Origin: Cercospora beticola
Lineage: Eukaryota; Ascomycota; Dothideomycetes; Mycosphaerellales; Mycosphaerellaceae
DNA length: 64,000 nt
Assembly: GCF_033473495.1 (NCBI RefSeq)
Contig: NC_088936.1
Location: 2,976,001-3,040,000 of the forward strand
Direction: 5' to 3'
How positions within the stretch are numbered: the first letter of the stretch is position 1; each line of letters opens with the position of its first letter. Below are positions 1 through 10,187 of this stretch, piece by piece. The position numbers and the translations under genes are program-made. The notes beneath the pieces are model-generated. The model saw only the letters and a list, made by a program, of their open reading frames with translations. It was not told where the DNA came from and did no database searches.

Positions 1-713
1 CCGTGGGCGACGGTTCCATTGTGTAGCGGCGTCATGGTGAGCAGAATGGCAGCAGCTTCAGAATGGCAGTGCTTGCTGTTTGCCGGCCAGTTTTCCCGCG
101 GCGGCCGATGATGTCGTTGATGGGCGACCCCAGGAGCTGGGTGGTGATCAGTAATTGGAGACTCCTGGAGCGCCGGTCACTGCACGCTGCACGTGGCAGT
201 TCACTTCACAGTCGAAAGTGCGAGTGTTGGCGAGAGACAGAGAGAGCCGGCAATGCGGTAGTGGTTACTCATTTCTCCGCTTGTTCAAACTTTGGTGGAG
301 TCTGCCGTCATCCCGAATCGGCTCACCTGCCTATCTTCGCACGCATGAATAATCAACATGGCCCGACCTACTTCACTTCACACTCCATCCGTCTCTGCTC
401 CCTCACCCCCTTTCGGAAACTTGTTGGCCGCATGTCCTGATGGGCCCCCGCACCTCACGCCAGGCTCACTCTCTCGCGCGGCATACTCTCTTGCCGCAGC
501 ACCCTGCTTACCGAACTTGTACTTCACACATTGAGACAGGTAGCTCTTCGAGAAGCATGGCAACTTCATACGAACTATGGAAGATTCGAACATTTTCCAG
601 AATATAGCGTTCTGAGCCGTAAGCTCCTTGCCCACTACAAACAAATCTTATTCCAATGTGTACCATCAACGACTGGCCTCAAAGGATTTCTTCTAATCCA
701 CTACCACCAAAGT
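1..713. other. left-edge region, no supported gene
   Basis: Only short open frames without recognisable protein character lie here. The stretch is downstream (3') of the minus-strand SRPBCC-like gene and probably holds its 3' UTR plus intergenic DNA. Nothing else seen. Confidence 0.5.
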
Positions 714-1216
714 CTACTTTGTGGTCTCCTGCTTCAGCAACACCTTTCTCGCCTCATCATGGCTCTCGCGGATGAAAGGGACCAGCCATTCTTGAAGCTG
801 GGATACAACCTCCGGGGAAGGGAATTCTTTGACATCGAGTCTCCAAGTGACGCGCGTGGATGTTGCTGTCAGAGATTCCATCTTGGTGCTTCCTCTGGAC
901 CCGTTGACTGGCGAACTGTCTCCGGTATCCACCACATAAGAGGTGAAGTGGTCCTTGGCATCGAAGATCTCCAGAGTCTCGTTATAATTTGCCTCGCTGC
1001 CCTTGAGTTTGACGACTCTGACTGCACCATATTCTGGAAATTTTGGTGTATCTTCAGGCACTGTGCAAGACTCCATGCCTGGCATCCACTCGGTGAGCCT
1101 CTCCAGCGCCGACATCAGGTTCCACACGGCTCCACTGGTTGCTCAATGGTACTCGTCACTTCGCATACTTGCACGAGCCCTTCTCGAGATGCATAATCAT
1201 TCGCTGGCGGGCCCAT
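714..1216 (-). CDS. START/SRPBCC-like (polyketide cyclase/dehydrase-type) protein, frame interrupted
   Basis: On the minus strand an ATG at 1216 opens a frame reading MGPPANDYASREG..., leading to TSTIEQPVE at 1130. One base lower the next frame continues with AVWNLMSALERLTEW and runs to the stop at 714. Together these make a protein of about 167 residues whose start (strand, 'I-x-x-P-V-E-x-V-W-x-L' helix) is the usual opening of the Bet v1/START-like SRPBCC ligand-binding fold; the tail has the typical long C-terminal amphipathic helix. The codons GAG|GCC are merged to GAGCC, as if one G were lost at about 1130. No intron can fit. Family members bind hydrophobic ligands or act as cyclases; no specific substrate can be named. 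It may be a real pseudogene or a sequence error. Confidence 0.6.
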
Positions 1217-2260
1217 CTTTCCTGGTGTTTGGTTTCAGGTCTGTGTGTTTCAAGTGTTGAGTCCGTGAAGTGCTGATATATTGTGCTTTTATGTCGTGCA
1301 TAGCATCTATCGTCTCGGATAAACCCATGTTGGGCCACCCTGCTCGACCCCAGACGATATGTAAGCAACTGATTCATCGCTATCGATCCGAGGTAGCACT
1401 CGTGCTTGCTATCAGTGCTTTTTCACTGAGCCGGAACTGGCGCCGCCGATGAGAGCTTTATGAAAATTCAATCTCTATCTCAACGCTGTGAGGAGCTTTG
1501 CTTACAACGACGGCTGTCACGATGTGCACGTAGCTTCTCCGCTGTACATCGACCAAGCTAACTCCGTTCGCTACCGCCGTTGGAGGAGCTTTGAGTCTAG
1601 TCGACGTGAGACTTCACATCTCCTGTGCATTTCAACTTTCCACTGGCAATCCATAGCAGCGACCAGCGAAGAGCACCTTTGGGTATTAGCGAGCACTGCT
1701 TGATACCGATCCTGCTTTGCGACTGGCCGTTTGCAGTCAATGGGCAGCCGGCGGAGCCGTTGCTCCGAATTGAGAGCCAGTTGGCATCGTCACCGCGACG
1801 CGCACTCGTGGCACGGATGGACGTTTCAAGGTTTCCTCGACAAGATAAAGGCGGCCAAGGCCTACGAGCTGTCTTGACCACATTGCATGTCTCTGCCAAC
1901 CATAACTGACAATCGTCAAAACACACACTTCTCGCAAGAACGATGTAGGTCGTGACTCCTTAACACGAAATTCACTGAATCATGCCTGCTTTGATCTCAA
2001 CACCGGACGACAGGAGCAAGAGCGACATGGCACGCCGATATGCTCCTCCTCCACGGCACGTTCGGTGTCCCGAAGTGTCCTTACTCGCATGTCTCTCGTT
2101 GCAACCTACCAACCGAAACAACAAATCCCTAGTACACTCAGCATATTCATCCTGAGCACTCTACCTTGCCTGCAGACACAGCACAACCCATTGCTTCTCG
2201 GTGGCGATCAATATCCCTACAGCGCAACAGCACAGGCGCACCTCAACTTGCCTCCCAGAC
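1217..2260. other. divergent intergenic region
   Basis: About 1 kb between the minus-strand SRPBCC-like gene and the plus-strand gene starting at 2261. It must contain both promoters. Open frames at 1597-1926 (minus) and 1625-1909 (plus) overlap each other and resemble no protein family I know. Confidence 0.5.
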
Positions 2261-4238
2261 ATGTTTCGCAACTTGTCTGCCCCGAGCCATCACAATGCCC
2301 CTCCCCGCCTGCACCAACGTCGGCGTGAACGTCCCTTCTTGGAAGTGGACCGCATCGATGGAGGGCTGGATCTCAGCATCCATCATACTCGCGGTGCCTC
2401 AAGTGAGTCTACTTCCATCTAAGCCCAGCAGGCCAGCTACTTACTGGAAACTAGGCAATCGCTTCTCCACGTTGGCCATGCCAGCACCCACCATGGCTCG
2501 AGATCGCGAGTACCATGTCTCTGGTCACCACCGCCGTGCCAGGAACAGCAGAGGAACGAAAGAGGCCAAGAAGCGTCGAGACGCCAGACGCAACAAGAGA
2601 AAGTTGATGACTCAGATACTGGACGAGCAGCTCTCCAGAGACATTGACCAAGTTTTGGCTGATGCGAAAGCCACTTCTCATCTGTTTCCGGCCATCAATG
2701 CAACGCCGGAGCCTCCCAAGCCAAGTCTCACTTTCACCTGGCCATCATGGAATCAGGTCCCACCAACTCCACCACAGCTACCTGTCCTCGACTTTGGACG
2801 TCTCGATCTTAGGGACTTCCCTTACTTGACAGCAGCGAGGCCAATCTTCTCTCCAACTCGATCATTCAGTCAGCTCCGTGTGCCTGAATGGTGTCCTTAC
2901 ATCCCGTCCTTGATGCAGGACAGGGGCTGGAACGGAGAAGTGCCAAGGTTCACAGATCTTTCAAGTCTTCCCGAGCACGATGAACCTCTTGAGCAGGACA
3001 GGTTTCAAGTTTGGCGCCCGACACCCACATATCAGCCCCGAAAACGTTCGCGATTCTTCCCAACATTGACGACTTCTGTATCTGCCCCTGTTGTCAAGTT
3101 GCCGCCTACTGGCTGCAAGCTACACTCATCAGACCAAGAATTGCAAGATCCAAAGTCTTCGGCTTGGACAGCGGCATGCGCTGACCGACTTCCTCCTTTC
3201 ATCGACCAATCCGACATACGCGATCTTGAAGACAAGCAAACCGTGCTCTCTGCAGACAAGCACATCATCGATCAGCAGCACCATACCTGCGAACCTCCAG
3301 AAGAGCTTGTGGCATTGGCAACTGCTGCCAACTTGTGGCGGATCCTCAACGAGGATTCCACCCTTGCACATCATCAGCCCACAAGAAATGACCAGGAGAC
3401 GCACAAGCACTTGCCTAGCTGGAACGATTCGGACGACTGTGGTGGCGTCCCGATATTCCCAATAGATGAAGAGCCGTACGAGCTTCCAGACAATGAAATC
3501 CCATACGTGCACCTCAACAGCCTCACTGGCCACGCGAATGAAAATTGTCAACATCCACGGCCCATCAATCACCAGGGTCTGGGTCAATCCGTTCTTTACC
3601 TCGCCGATCTCTTTGCGACACCACGCGCGACCACGCCATGCTGTGAGCTGCCGTCGTACATCCCTTCGTCACCGGGGTTGCACATGCTTGGTAATGGCAT
3701 CTGTCTGCCAATGGGGCCGCAAGCCACGTCACCTCGGACCCCATATCACGACGAAATGGCCCGGTCAGCTGAACATTACGCGAGCGAACAAGAACTCTTC
3801 GAGCCAGAGCAAGTGCCACTGCCTGAGAGTCGTCCTCAAAGTCCGTGTGATTTGGAGAGGTTCTTGTCCATGGGCCATGCCGAGAACTGCTGGTGTCGCG
3901 ACTGCGCTGAGGCTCCAGAGCTGATTGAGCAGACGGAAGCGATTGATGATAATGATGATTGGATTGACTGGTCGACTGTCGAAGACGAAATTGATTCCAC
4001 TATTTCGTCGCCCACGTCAGGGCCACTTACGGCGACTGTCACTGAAGTTGAAGACGAGGATACGTGTGATTCGTGTGTTGGCGGCCAACGTGAAAGCCCT
4101 GCTCCTGAATACAACGAGATGTATTTTCCGAGCTCCTCGAAGACTGAAAAGCCGTACCTCAACGCCGATGACCACTTCCTCGGATACTACGATGATGGAC
4201 TGGCTTTTTCGCAAGATGACGACTTCTACTGGGTCTGA
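2261..4238 (+). CDS. hypothetical acidic protein (one intron)
   Basis: I do not recognise the family. The best model has two exons, 2261-2402 and 2455-4238, joined across a 52-nt intron (GTGAGT...CTAG), giving 641 residues starting MFRNLSAPS. If the intron is retained an open frame from 2166 gives 690 residues with a different N-terminus, so the 5' end is uncertain. The protein has a basic stretch near residue 85 (KEAKKRRDARRNKRK) that could be a nuclear localisation signal. A proline-rich middle and a strongly acidic C-terminal third (runs such as DDNDDWIDW and EVEDEDTCD) follow, and the chain ends in an Asp/Tyr-rich tail. Mostly disordered in appearance, with no transmembrane segment. A nuclear role is only a guess from composition. 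Confidence 0.7.
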
Positions 4239-4549
4239 AGTCCTCATTCGATGATCGCTGAGAGGACGAACGCTCCTGATCCCGTCCTATTTCGAGCGTT
4301 GATGGAGTGACGAATAGAAGAAGGAGGTCTTGTGGCGGAAATTGGAGAGGCGCTGTCGTGTTGATGCTGCCTTGACGCATGTTACCTAATGATCCGAACC
4401 GAATGGGCTTGTGCTGTCGTATACCTAGAATCAAACCTACTGCAACACCATTCCATATGTGCTTGAGAAGTGCCACACAATATTTCCTCTATTGTTTGCC
4501 TTCGAACCTCGCAGTCTTCACTGGATTCTGTGGCTCGGTCGAAGGCAGG

Positions 4550-4557
4550 TATATTAA
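4550..4557 (+). promoter_or_regulatory. TATA-like box upstream of the Cys-motif gene at 4662
   Basis: TATATTAA lies about 105 nt before the ATG at 4662, a plausible spacing for a fungal TATA element followed by a pyrimidine/CA-rich leader. Assigned by match and position only. Confidence 0.35.
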
Positions 4558-4661
4558 TGTGTCCCACAGTACTGACTTGACTCCAGAACCTGCATCGACT
4601 ACCTCTCAGTCATCTCGAGCATCCACTCATCAATCAAATTCACTCGTCGATTCAATCCAAC

Positions 4662-5435
4662 ATGCAGTTCCTCACCTCCACACTCTGCATCATAAGCAGT
4701 CTGTCACTCCTAGCAGCTGCACAGCCAATCGTCCAGCAGCCAGCCACGTCCGCCATGACCACGGCCGCATCCTCGGCCTCTACCATCCAACGCCCTATCG
4801 TCAAATCCACGCTCCAAACCTCCGCACTACCCAACACGGCCATCTCTGGGGACACCCTCGCACAACTCTCCGACTCCAACATCCAAGCCCAGGGAAAATG
4901 CGGCCCAGTCTGCACTCGTTTCTCACCCAGTGGGACGTGCTTGGAAATGATCGATGGTTGCTCTCACGGCCATGTGGACGCGCACAAACCTCACCACTCC
5001 GGTCTCTCGAAACTCAACCCCAAAGACCGCATTCTAGCAATCCTCGCCGGCGGTGTCACAGCTGGAATGGTCGATTGGAGATTAGGTGTTTTGATGCTCT
5101 TCGCTGCGGGTCTGCCTGAGAGAGTTGTGTGGGGTGTGCAGGCTGCGCCGGTTGGTGGGAAAGGTCTTGTTGAGGCTACGACTACGACGGTGACGGGAGA
5201 GGAGAGTCAGACTGGAATTGAGGCTGATGAACCGGACTGCAGACTTGTTTGTACTTTTACGGATCCGAGACATATTTGTCAGAAGTATGTTTGTGATTGT
5301 AGTGGGAATTGGAAGAGGGGTGAGGGTGAGGATCAGGTGATGGGAACGAGGACTGGGGTTGCGGGGTTTGAGAAGAGGCAGTGGGTGAAGTGTACGCCTA
5401 CGCCGACGCCAGTGCCATCGCCGACGGCGGTTTGA
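4662..5435 (+). CDS. secreted or membrane cysteine-motif protein, two motif copies
   Basis: 257 residues. A clear signal peptide (residues 1-20, ending LLAAA-QP) directs it to the secretory pathway. A Ser/Thr-rich stretch follows, then a four-cysteine motif C80-x3-C84-x8-C93-x6-C100, a hydrophobic segment at about 124-150 that may span the membrane, and a second copy with the same spacing at C193, C197, C206, C213 (with an extra C211). Near the end a KR dibasic pair (EKRQW) resembles a Kex2 site. The next gene downstream, only 127 bp away on the same strand, carries a related motif. The coding strand is C-rich in the first half and G-rich in the second. Function unknown; a cell-surface or effector-like role is speculation. 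Confidence 0.75.
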   Translation: MQFLTSTLCIISSLSLLAAAQPIVQQPATSAMTTAASSASTIQRPIVKSTLQTSALPNTAISGDTLAQLSDSNIQAQGKCGPVCTRFSPSGTCLEMIDGCSHGHVDAHKPHHSGLSKLNPKDRILAILAGGVTAGMVDWRLGVLMLFAAGLPERVVWGVQAAPVGGKGLVEATTTTVTGEESQTGIEADEPDCRLVCTFTDPRHICQKYVCDCSGNWKRGEGEDQVMGTRTGVAGFEKRQWVKCTPTPTPVPSPTAV

Positions 5436-5562
5436 GGGGTGGGCTCTATGGAATTTTGCGCTGGAAATTGATGTTTGCGATATTGTATGATGGGTGGTGT
5501 TGATAGCTGGGCTGTGATTTGTTCACGATAGCTAGTGAGCGATGAGTATTTAATGTCTGAAA

Positions 5563-6021
5563 ATGTCGCTTGAACAAACCATCTCACCCATGATCATTAT
5601 GCAGACAGCGATCGATATGAGTTCCACTTCTCAGGCTGAGCATTCCCAGCACAAACATCCTCTTCCACCACAGAAGCACAAACATGGTGCGCGGAGGACC
5701 ATTACGAGCACAACCACAGTCATGGTCCCTCATCCCATCGATGACACTCGCCTCAAAATGACGACTCTCGTTAGAGAAATCTCACCATCGATCGTTGAAC
5801 GACAATGGCTCAGCGGCGTCCCACTGCACTCACCCACTCCAGGCGGTCCATGCATTCCAATCTGCGTCACGTTCAATCTCGACGGCACATGCAGAGGGTG
5901 GTCAACATGCCCGCAGCGATCTAATGGCGAGTTGAATATGCAATTTGGCTGTCAGACCTTGGCATTAATGATGGTCTTGCTCTGGTTCAGCGTGTGGATG
6001 CTCTTACGAAGAAGAGTATGA
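5563..6021 (+). CDS. small cysteine-motif protein with C-terminal membrane anchor
   Basis: 152 residues from the first ATG. A TATTTAA element lies only about 12-17 nt before that ATG, so a later ATG (5590 or 5599) may be the true start. A His/Lys/Thr-rich N-terminal half is followed by C97-x3-C101-x8-C110-x5-C116, nearly the spacing found twice in the gene just upstream, with the shared pattern C-x-P-x-C-x-x-F-x-x-x-G-T-C. A hydrophobic segment (about 133-148) and a final RRRV follow, suggesting a tail anchor with a cytosolic basic end. There is no N-terminal signal peptide. Both genes contain an (E/K)RQW tetrapeptide. Probably a diverged tandem relative of its neighbour; function unknown. 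Confidence 0.6.
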   Translation: MSLEQTISPMIIMQTAIDMSSTSQAEHSQHKHPLPPQKHKHGARRTITSTTTVMVPHPIDDTRLKMTTLVREISPSIVERQWLSGVPLHSPTPGGPCIPICVTFNLDGTCRGWSTCPQRSNGELNMQFGCQTLALMMVLLWFSVWMLLRRRV

Positions 6022-9000
6022 CAAAGATAAGAGCTATGATAGTTAAGTGAAATTCGGACTTTGTTTGCTCGGTGTCCTCTCCGAAAATTTACTCCCGGAA
6101 AGCTGGTCTTCAGATTCAGGAAACGTTCGTGCTGCGTCCGAGTTGCTGGTCTAAGGTTGCGTGGGCCGTTCATGCGCCGAACAACCTTGGGTAAACTGGA
6201 GAATAGCCGTGTTGTCGCCATTTACAGACGGAGTCGTTCTTGTGTGTTGTGAAGTTGTAGAAAATTGGACGTGATCTCCGACCACTGTGAGATCCTCCTA
6301 ATGGCAGGTGTTAGTTCCGTCGAGAGGCCTTGTTAGCTTCACAATTCCATGCAATATCGAGCACATTATATATTTGCCCACAGACCAATGAGGTTGGATT
6401 TGTCTTTCGGCACTCTAGTGCTATGACTCGCAGCCTGCAGCATGAGCATGTATATGCATGCACGCTTGGGCCTCATAGTTTGTCTTTTCGCTAGGAAGTA
6501 CCGGCCGGTGGGTGTTCATTGGAGCATGTGGGGCAATACATATCTTCCGACGAACTTGTGTTCTGCCTCGATCTGCTGAAAGTTACCAGCTCGCAGGAAT
6601 GGGACGAGCAATGTGTCTCTTCAGCCGTGTTCGAATCGAAAGATTAGTGAGGCGAACAGGCTTGTAGAGCTGGGCACCATTGCATGTGGTGAATTTGCGC
6701 ATTAGCTTGCACTTTGCTCGACTCGCGGGCACGGAGGTCTGGTCTGCAACTGGTGGGGTTGTATTGCGCAGTGCCAAGTTGCGTGGTCAAGGCGAATGAA
6801 GTTCATCTCATGAATATAGTCAATATCAGCACTGCATGCCGTGACTTGTAAGTTTTGTCCCTTTCCTTGACGCGCAATTCTGCTGCAATCCGAACAGATG
6901 GCTCGTGTGATGAGGCGATTGGCGTCCTGGCTCAGCTGTGCACCTGCGATCGAGACTGAGTCAGGCCGGCGGGAAGGAGGGCGGGCGTGGTGTATACGTT
7001 GCCGCTGTGCAGATCGGCACCGCCACACACAACGTGATGACCTCCATGCCTCACGAGCTGTCATCTTGGAGGCTGCCTGTCATGTGCGACGCGCACTTGC
7101 CATTGATGTCAGATGTTGAGTCGATTGTTAGTCACGTAGAGGAACCGGGTCCCATGATTGCGCATCAGAATATCTGTGAATGAGCCTGCTGGACGACGAT
7201 TTTCAACGACTGAAAGTCGTCAGGTCATTGGTCAAAGAAGGCGTTTCGGAGTCCTACATTGTTCCTCAGGTTCAATCGTTTGCCCGTCGTTAAGAGCGCT
7301 GAGCGTCTCAAATTTGTCGAGAATGAGCTCGTTTGCGGCACTGACGGTGCAGTGAGGAGTGGAAATGTGGTCATCGTCACTGTGCAATGCATTGCGTGTG
7401 CATCGTAACAGAGCGCCGGTCTCGAACGCAAGTCGCCCAGGCCTTCATCTCAACATTGAAGGGTCGTTGTGGTATCTTGTCTCAGATGGACTGTTTCATG
7501 TCATTCAGTGTCCGAGGTATTGCGGAGTACAAGCAAGATCAGATCGTCGCAGCTGGGCCCGAAGCTGGCTTGACTGTGTCACTACTGTCTTCGGCATTGA
7601 CGTGACTTGCACCGATTCCATTGATGGAATACTTCAGCTCTGCCCAGCATCTCAGCTGACAGCATGCAATATGCACTGATCCATGTTGCCCATCCTCGAG
7701 GCCGTTGGACGTTTGTTGGCGCAAACTGGCAAACTGGCTCCGAGCTCAAGAGCCAGGCTGACGGGACGCGAGCTCCTTCGAGGCAGAGGCGTTGACGGGC
7801 CGATCGTCGAACGTTTGGGTGCAAACGCGAACTGCACGCGCTTGTGAAGTCTGTTGGAGCACCGCGCCTGGTTGAGAACAGGTTCTTGTTCATCAACTCA
7901 GCCCTGGCAGTTAGCGCCAGTCGGTAACAGCGATGTGACCCTATAATACCTACGAGCAGGACTACGCGGGCCACTGGCAGAAGCGCCTGCTATACAGTCA
8001 ATATGCCGTTATAAGCTGCGTCTGTTGCTCCAGAACGTTCAAGACGGGCGTCAGAGCGCATACGGCATACCGCAGAATGGATGCCGACGGATACAGTGTG
8101 CCATTTCGAAACGTCCTGATCCGTTCTCTAACTAACTAGTGCTGCGAAGTGTGCATGGATCAGAGGGAAGAAGTAGGCAAGTATTAGCAGCGGTGACCAT
8201 GCAAGGTTCCATTTCGGGCGGGCTCTGTGGGCGTCGGCCAGACGCAGAGTTGAACAGAGTGATACACGCTCACGAAGATGTTGATTACGGGGGCACCTAT
8301 CACAATGCTGCCTCCATCTATTCCAAACGTTCGGCGTCAGCGGCGCAGGTGAGACCGACAATGAAACGGGTTGCGCCTTCGCAGCAGGCTGGTTCTGAAG
8401 CAAAGTAAGGAGCGTTTGCCATGCACTGTCAACCACGAGCGAGAGCTCGAGCAAGGTTGATGCACGCTGCAGCAATACCGTCGGACGACGACGACGTGGC
8501 GCGAGTTGTGGTCGTGATTTGCAGCCTCACTGCATCGTGTACCTCGCGGTGCGTGCGAGGGAGCGGAATCGCGAGGATCTCAGCATCATCATCGCAGAGC
8601 AGAGCAGAGCCGCTCTCGACCCCCTCCTCGAGGCGTAGGGATGCGAGGGCGATGGCACGGGCGGACGGGTCGCTTGGCGATAGTGTCGCAAGCGAGGCCA
8701 TCGGGAGTGCGTGATGATGCACGCCGCCGTCCTCGGCAGCACAGGGCAAAGCGAGTGCTCCGAGTGCAGCGGCCGGATTCTTGGGAGCGACGGCGGGCTG
8801 CTATAGGAGGCAGCGCCTAAGTGCCGAAGTTGGCCACGACCGCGGCTCCCAGAGGCGAGATGCAAGTGTGCAGGCAGGCAGATGGAGCACATCACAACAT
8901 ATCTGGGGGTGTTTTGTCACCAATGATGCGCATTCCGCTACCCGGCAATGCATCGACGATGTTGGCCAACGCCGGTGCAGATGCTGCTCTGGAGGTGCCG

Positions 9001-10187
9001 GTGTCGTAGCGTGTCGTGTGCAGGCTCGCTGGTGGGTAACTAATCAAATTTGAACAGAAGAAGTTGATGGTGGGTGGTGCGGTGTTCCTGGCAGGTGGGC
9101 CCCTTCTGGCGGCGGGCGAGGATCGCTGGAGGAAGGAGCTTATTGGACGGGTCATGCAGGAACGCTCGGGAGCCCCTGGTCGTGCACAGCAGCGTGTGAA
9201 ACTTTAGAAAACATCGAGGGATGATGAAGACGGAGCGCGCGCGGTGCAGCCTGATGCTGGGGGGTGTGCGCTGCTGCTGCGACTGGACGTTCTGTCATCA
9301 ACGCAAGTTGCACCATCTCTTCTCTTCACGCCTGCTGCGCACTCTCGCTGCCTCCGCCCTGCCTGTTTCCCCGCCGCCCTGCGCGCGAGACCGCTCCCGA
9401 TCGCCCTCGCCCTGTTGTCGCGTGCACCGGCGACGGTTGGCAGAAATTAAGAGCACCCGGGAGGCGTGGCCCGGACTTCCTCTGCTCCAAGATTGACAAT
9501 TGAGCGCCGCGAACCACTAGCTGCCATTGCCGCTTCATCTATCATCACTATTGCTCCTCCGCGCGTCGAGTGGAAGTGGAAGCTGAGCCACCGCGCCGGG
9601 CCACACACGCGTGCTCGCATGCACAATTGCGCGTAGCAGCCCTCTGCGCTTCCGGCCACACCTCTGCCACCCAGCGACATCACCACCAGCGAACGACCGG
9701 CTTCCGGCTGCACTCTCTCCTACCCGGCCACACCACGCGAATCGATAGCCCGATCAGCTCCTGCACCACCGACGCCGCTGTGTTTGGAACGCAGCATTCC
9801 GAACGACTCTGCAGCACGAGCAAACGGGTACCTGCATCACGCCCTCCACGCCCCCCTCCTCCTCGCCGCCAACCAAACGCTCTGCACGCGAGCACACATC
9901 GCAACTGCCCCCGGCTTCTCCTCGCTCATCGCACCGATCCCATTGGCAATGCTCACTTGGAGAATTTGGAAGCTAGCGACCCTATCCATCCGAGGACACG
10001 CAGGCGCACAGCGTACTGTTCCTGCGTCGTGAGAGGATATTGCAGCCTTCCCCAGCCGCGAGCCTCGTCGTGAGCCTGTGAGCTCGCCCCGGCACCCGCA
10101 GCGTCCCAAAAGGCCCACCGCCCGCTGCCCACACTCGTTTCGTATGTCATCACCTCCCCTTCGAGCACACATTGGGACCGCCGCGCC
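6022..10187. other. gene-poor region, 4.2 kb
   Basis: No open frame here looks like protein and there is no transposase, reverse transcriptase or RIP-like AT-rich composition. The last kilobase (about 9.2-10.19 kb) is rich in C and CT tracts on the plus strand, as expected for the promoter and leader of the long gene at 10188. The rest could hold non-coding transcripts; nothing specific is visible. Confidence 0.5.

Noticed and set aside
1120..1140. Programmed -1 ribosomal frameshift in the SRPBCC-like gene
   Set aside because: No X-XXY-YYZ slippery heptamer at the junction; a single-base deletion explains it.
531..1196. 221-codon plus-strand frame
   Set aside because: Lies antisense to the SRPBCC-like gene and its translation has no protein character.
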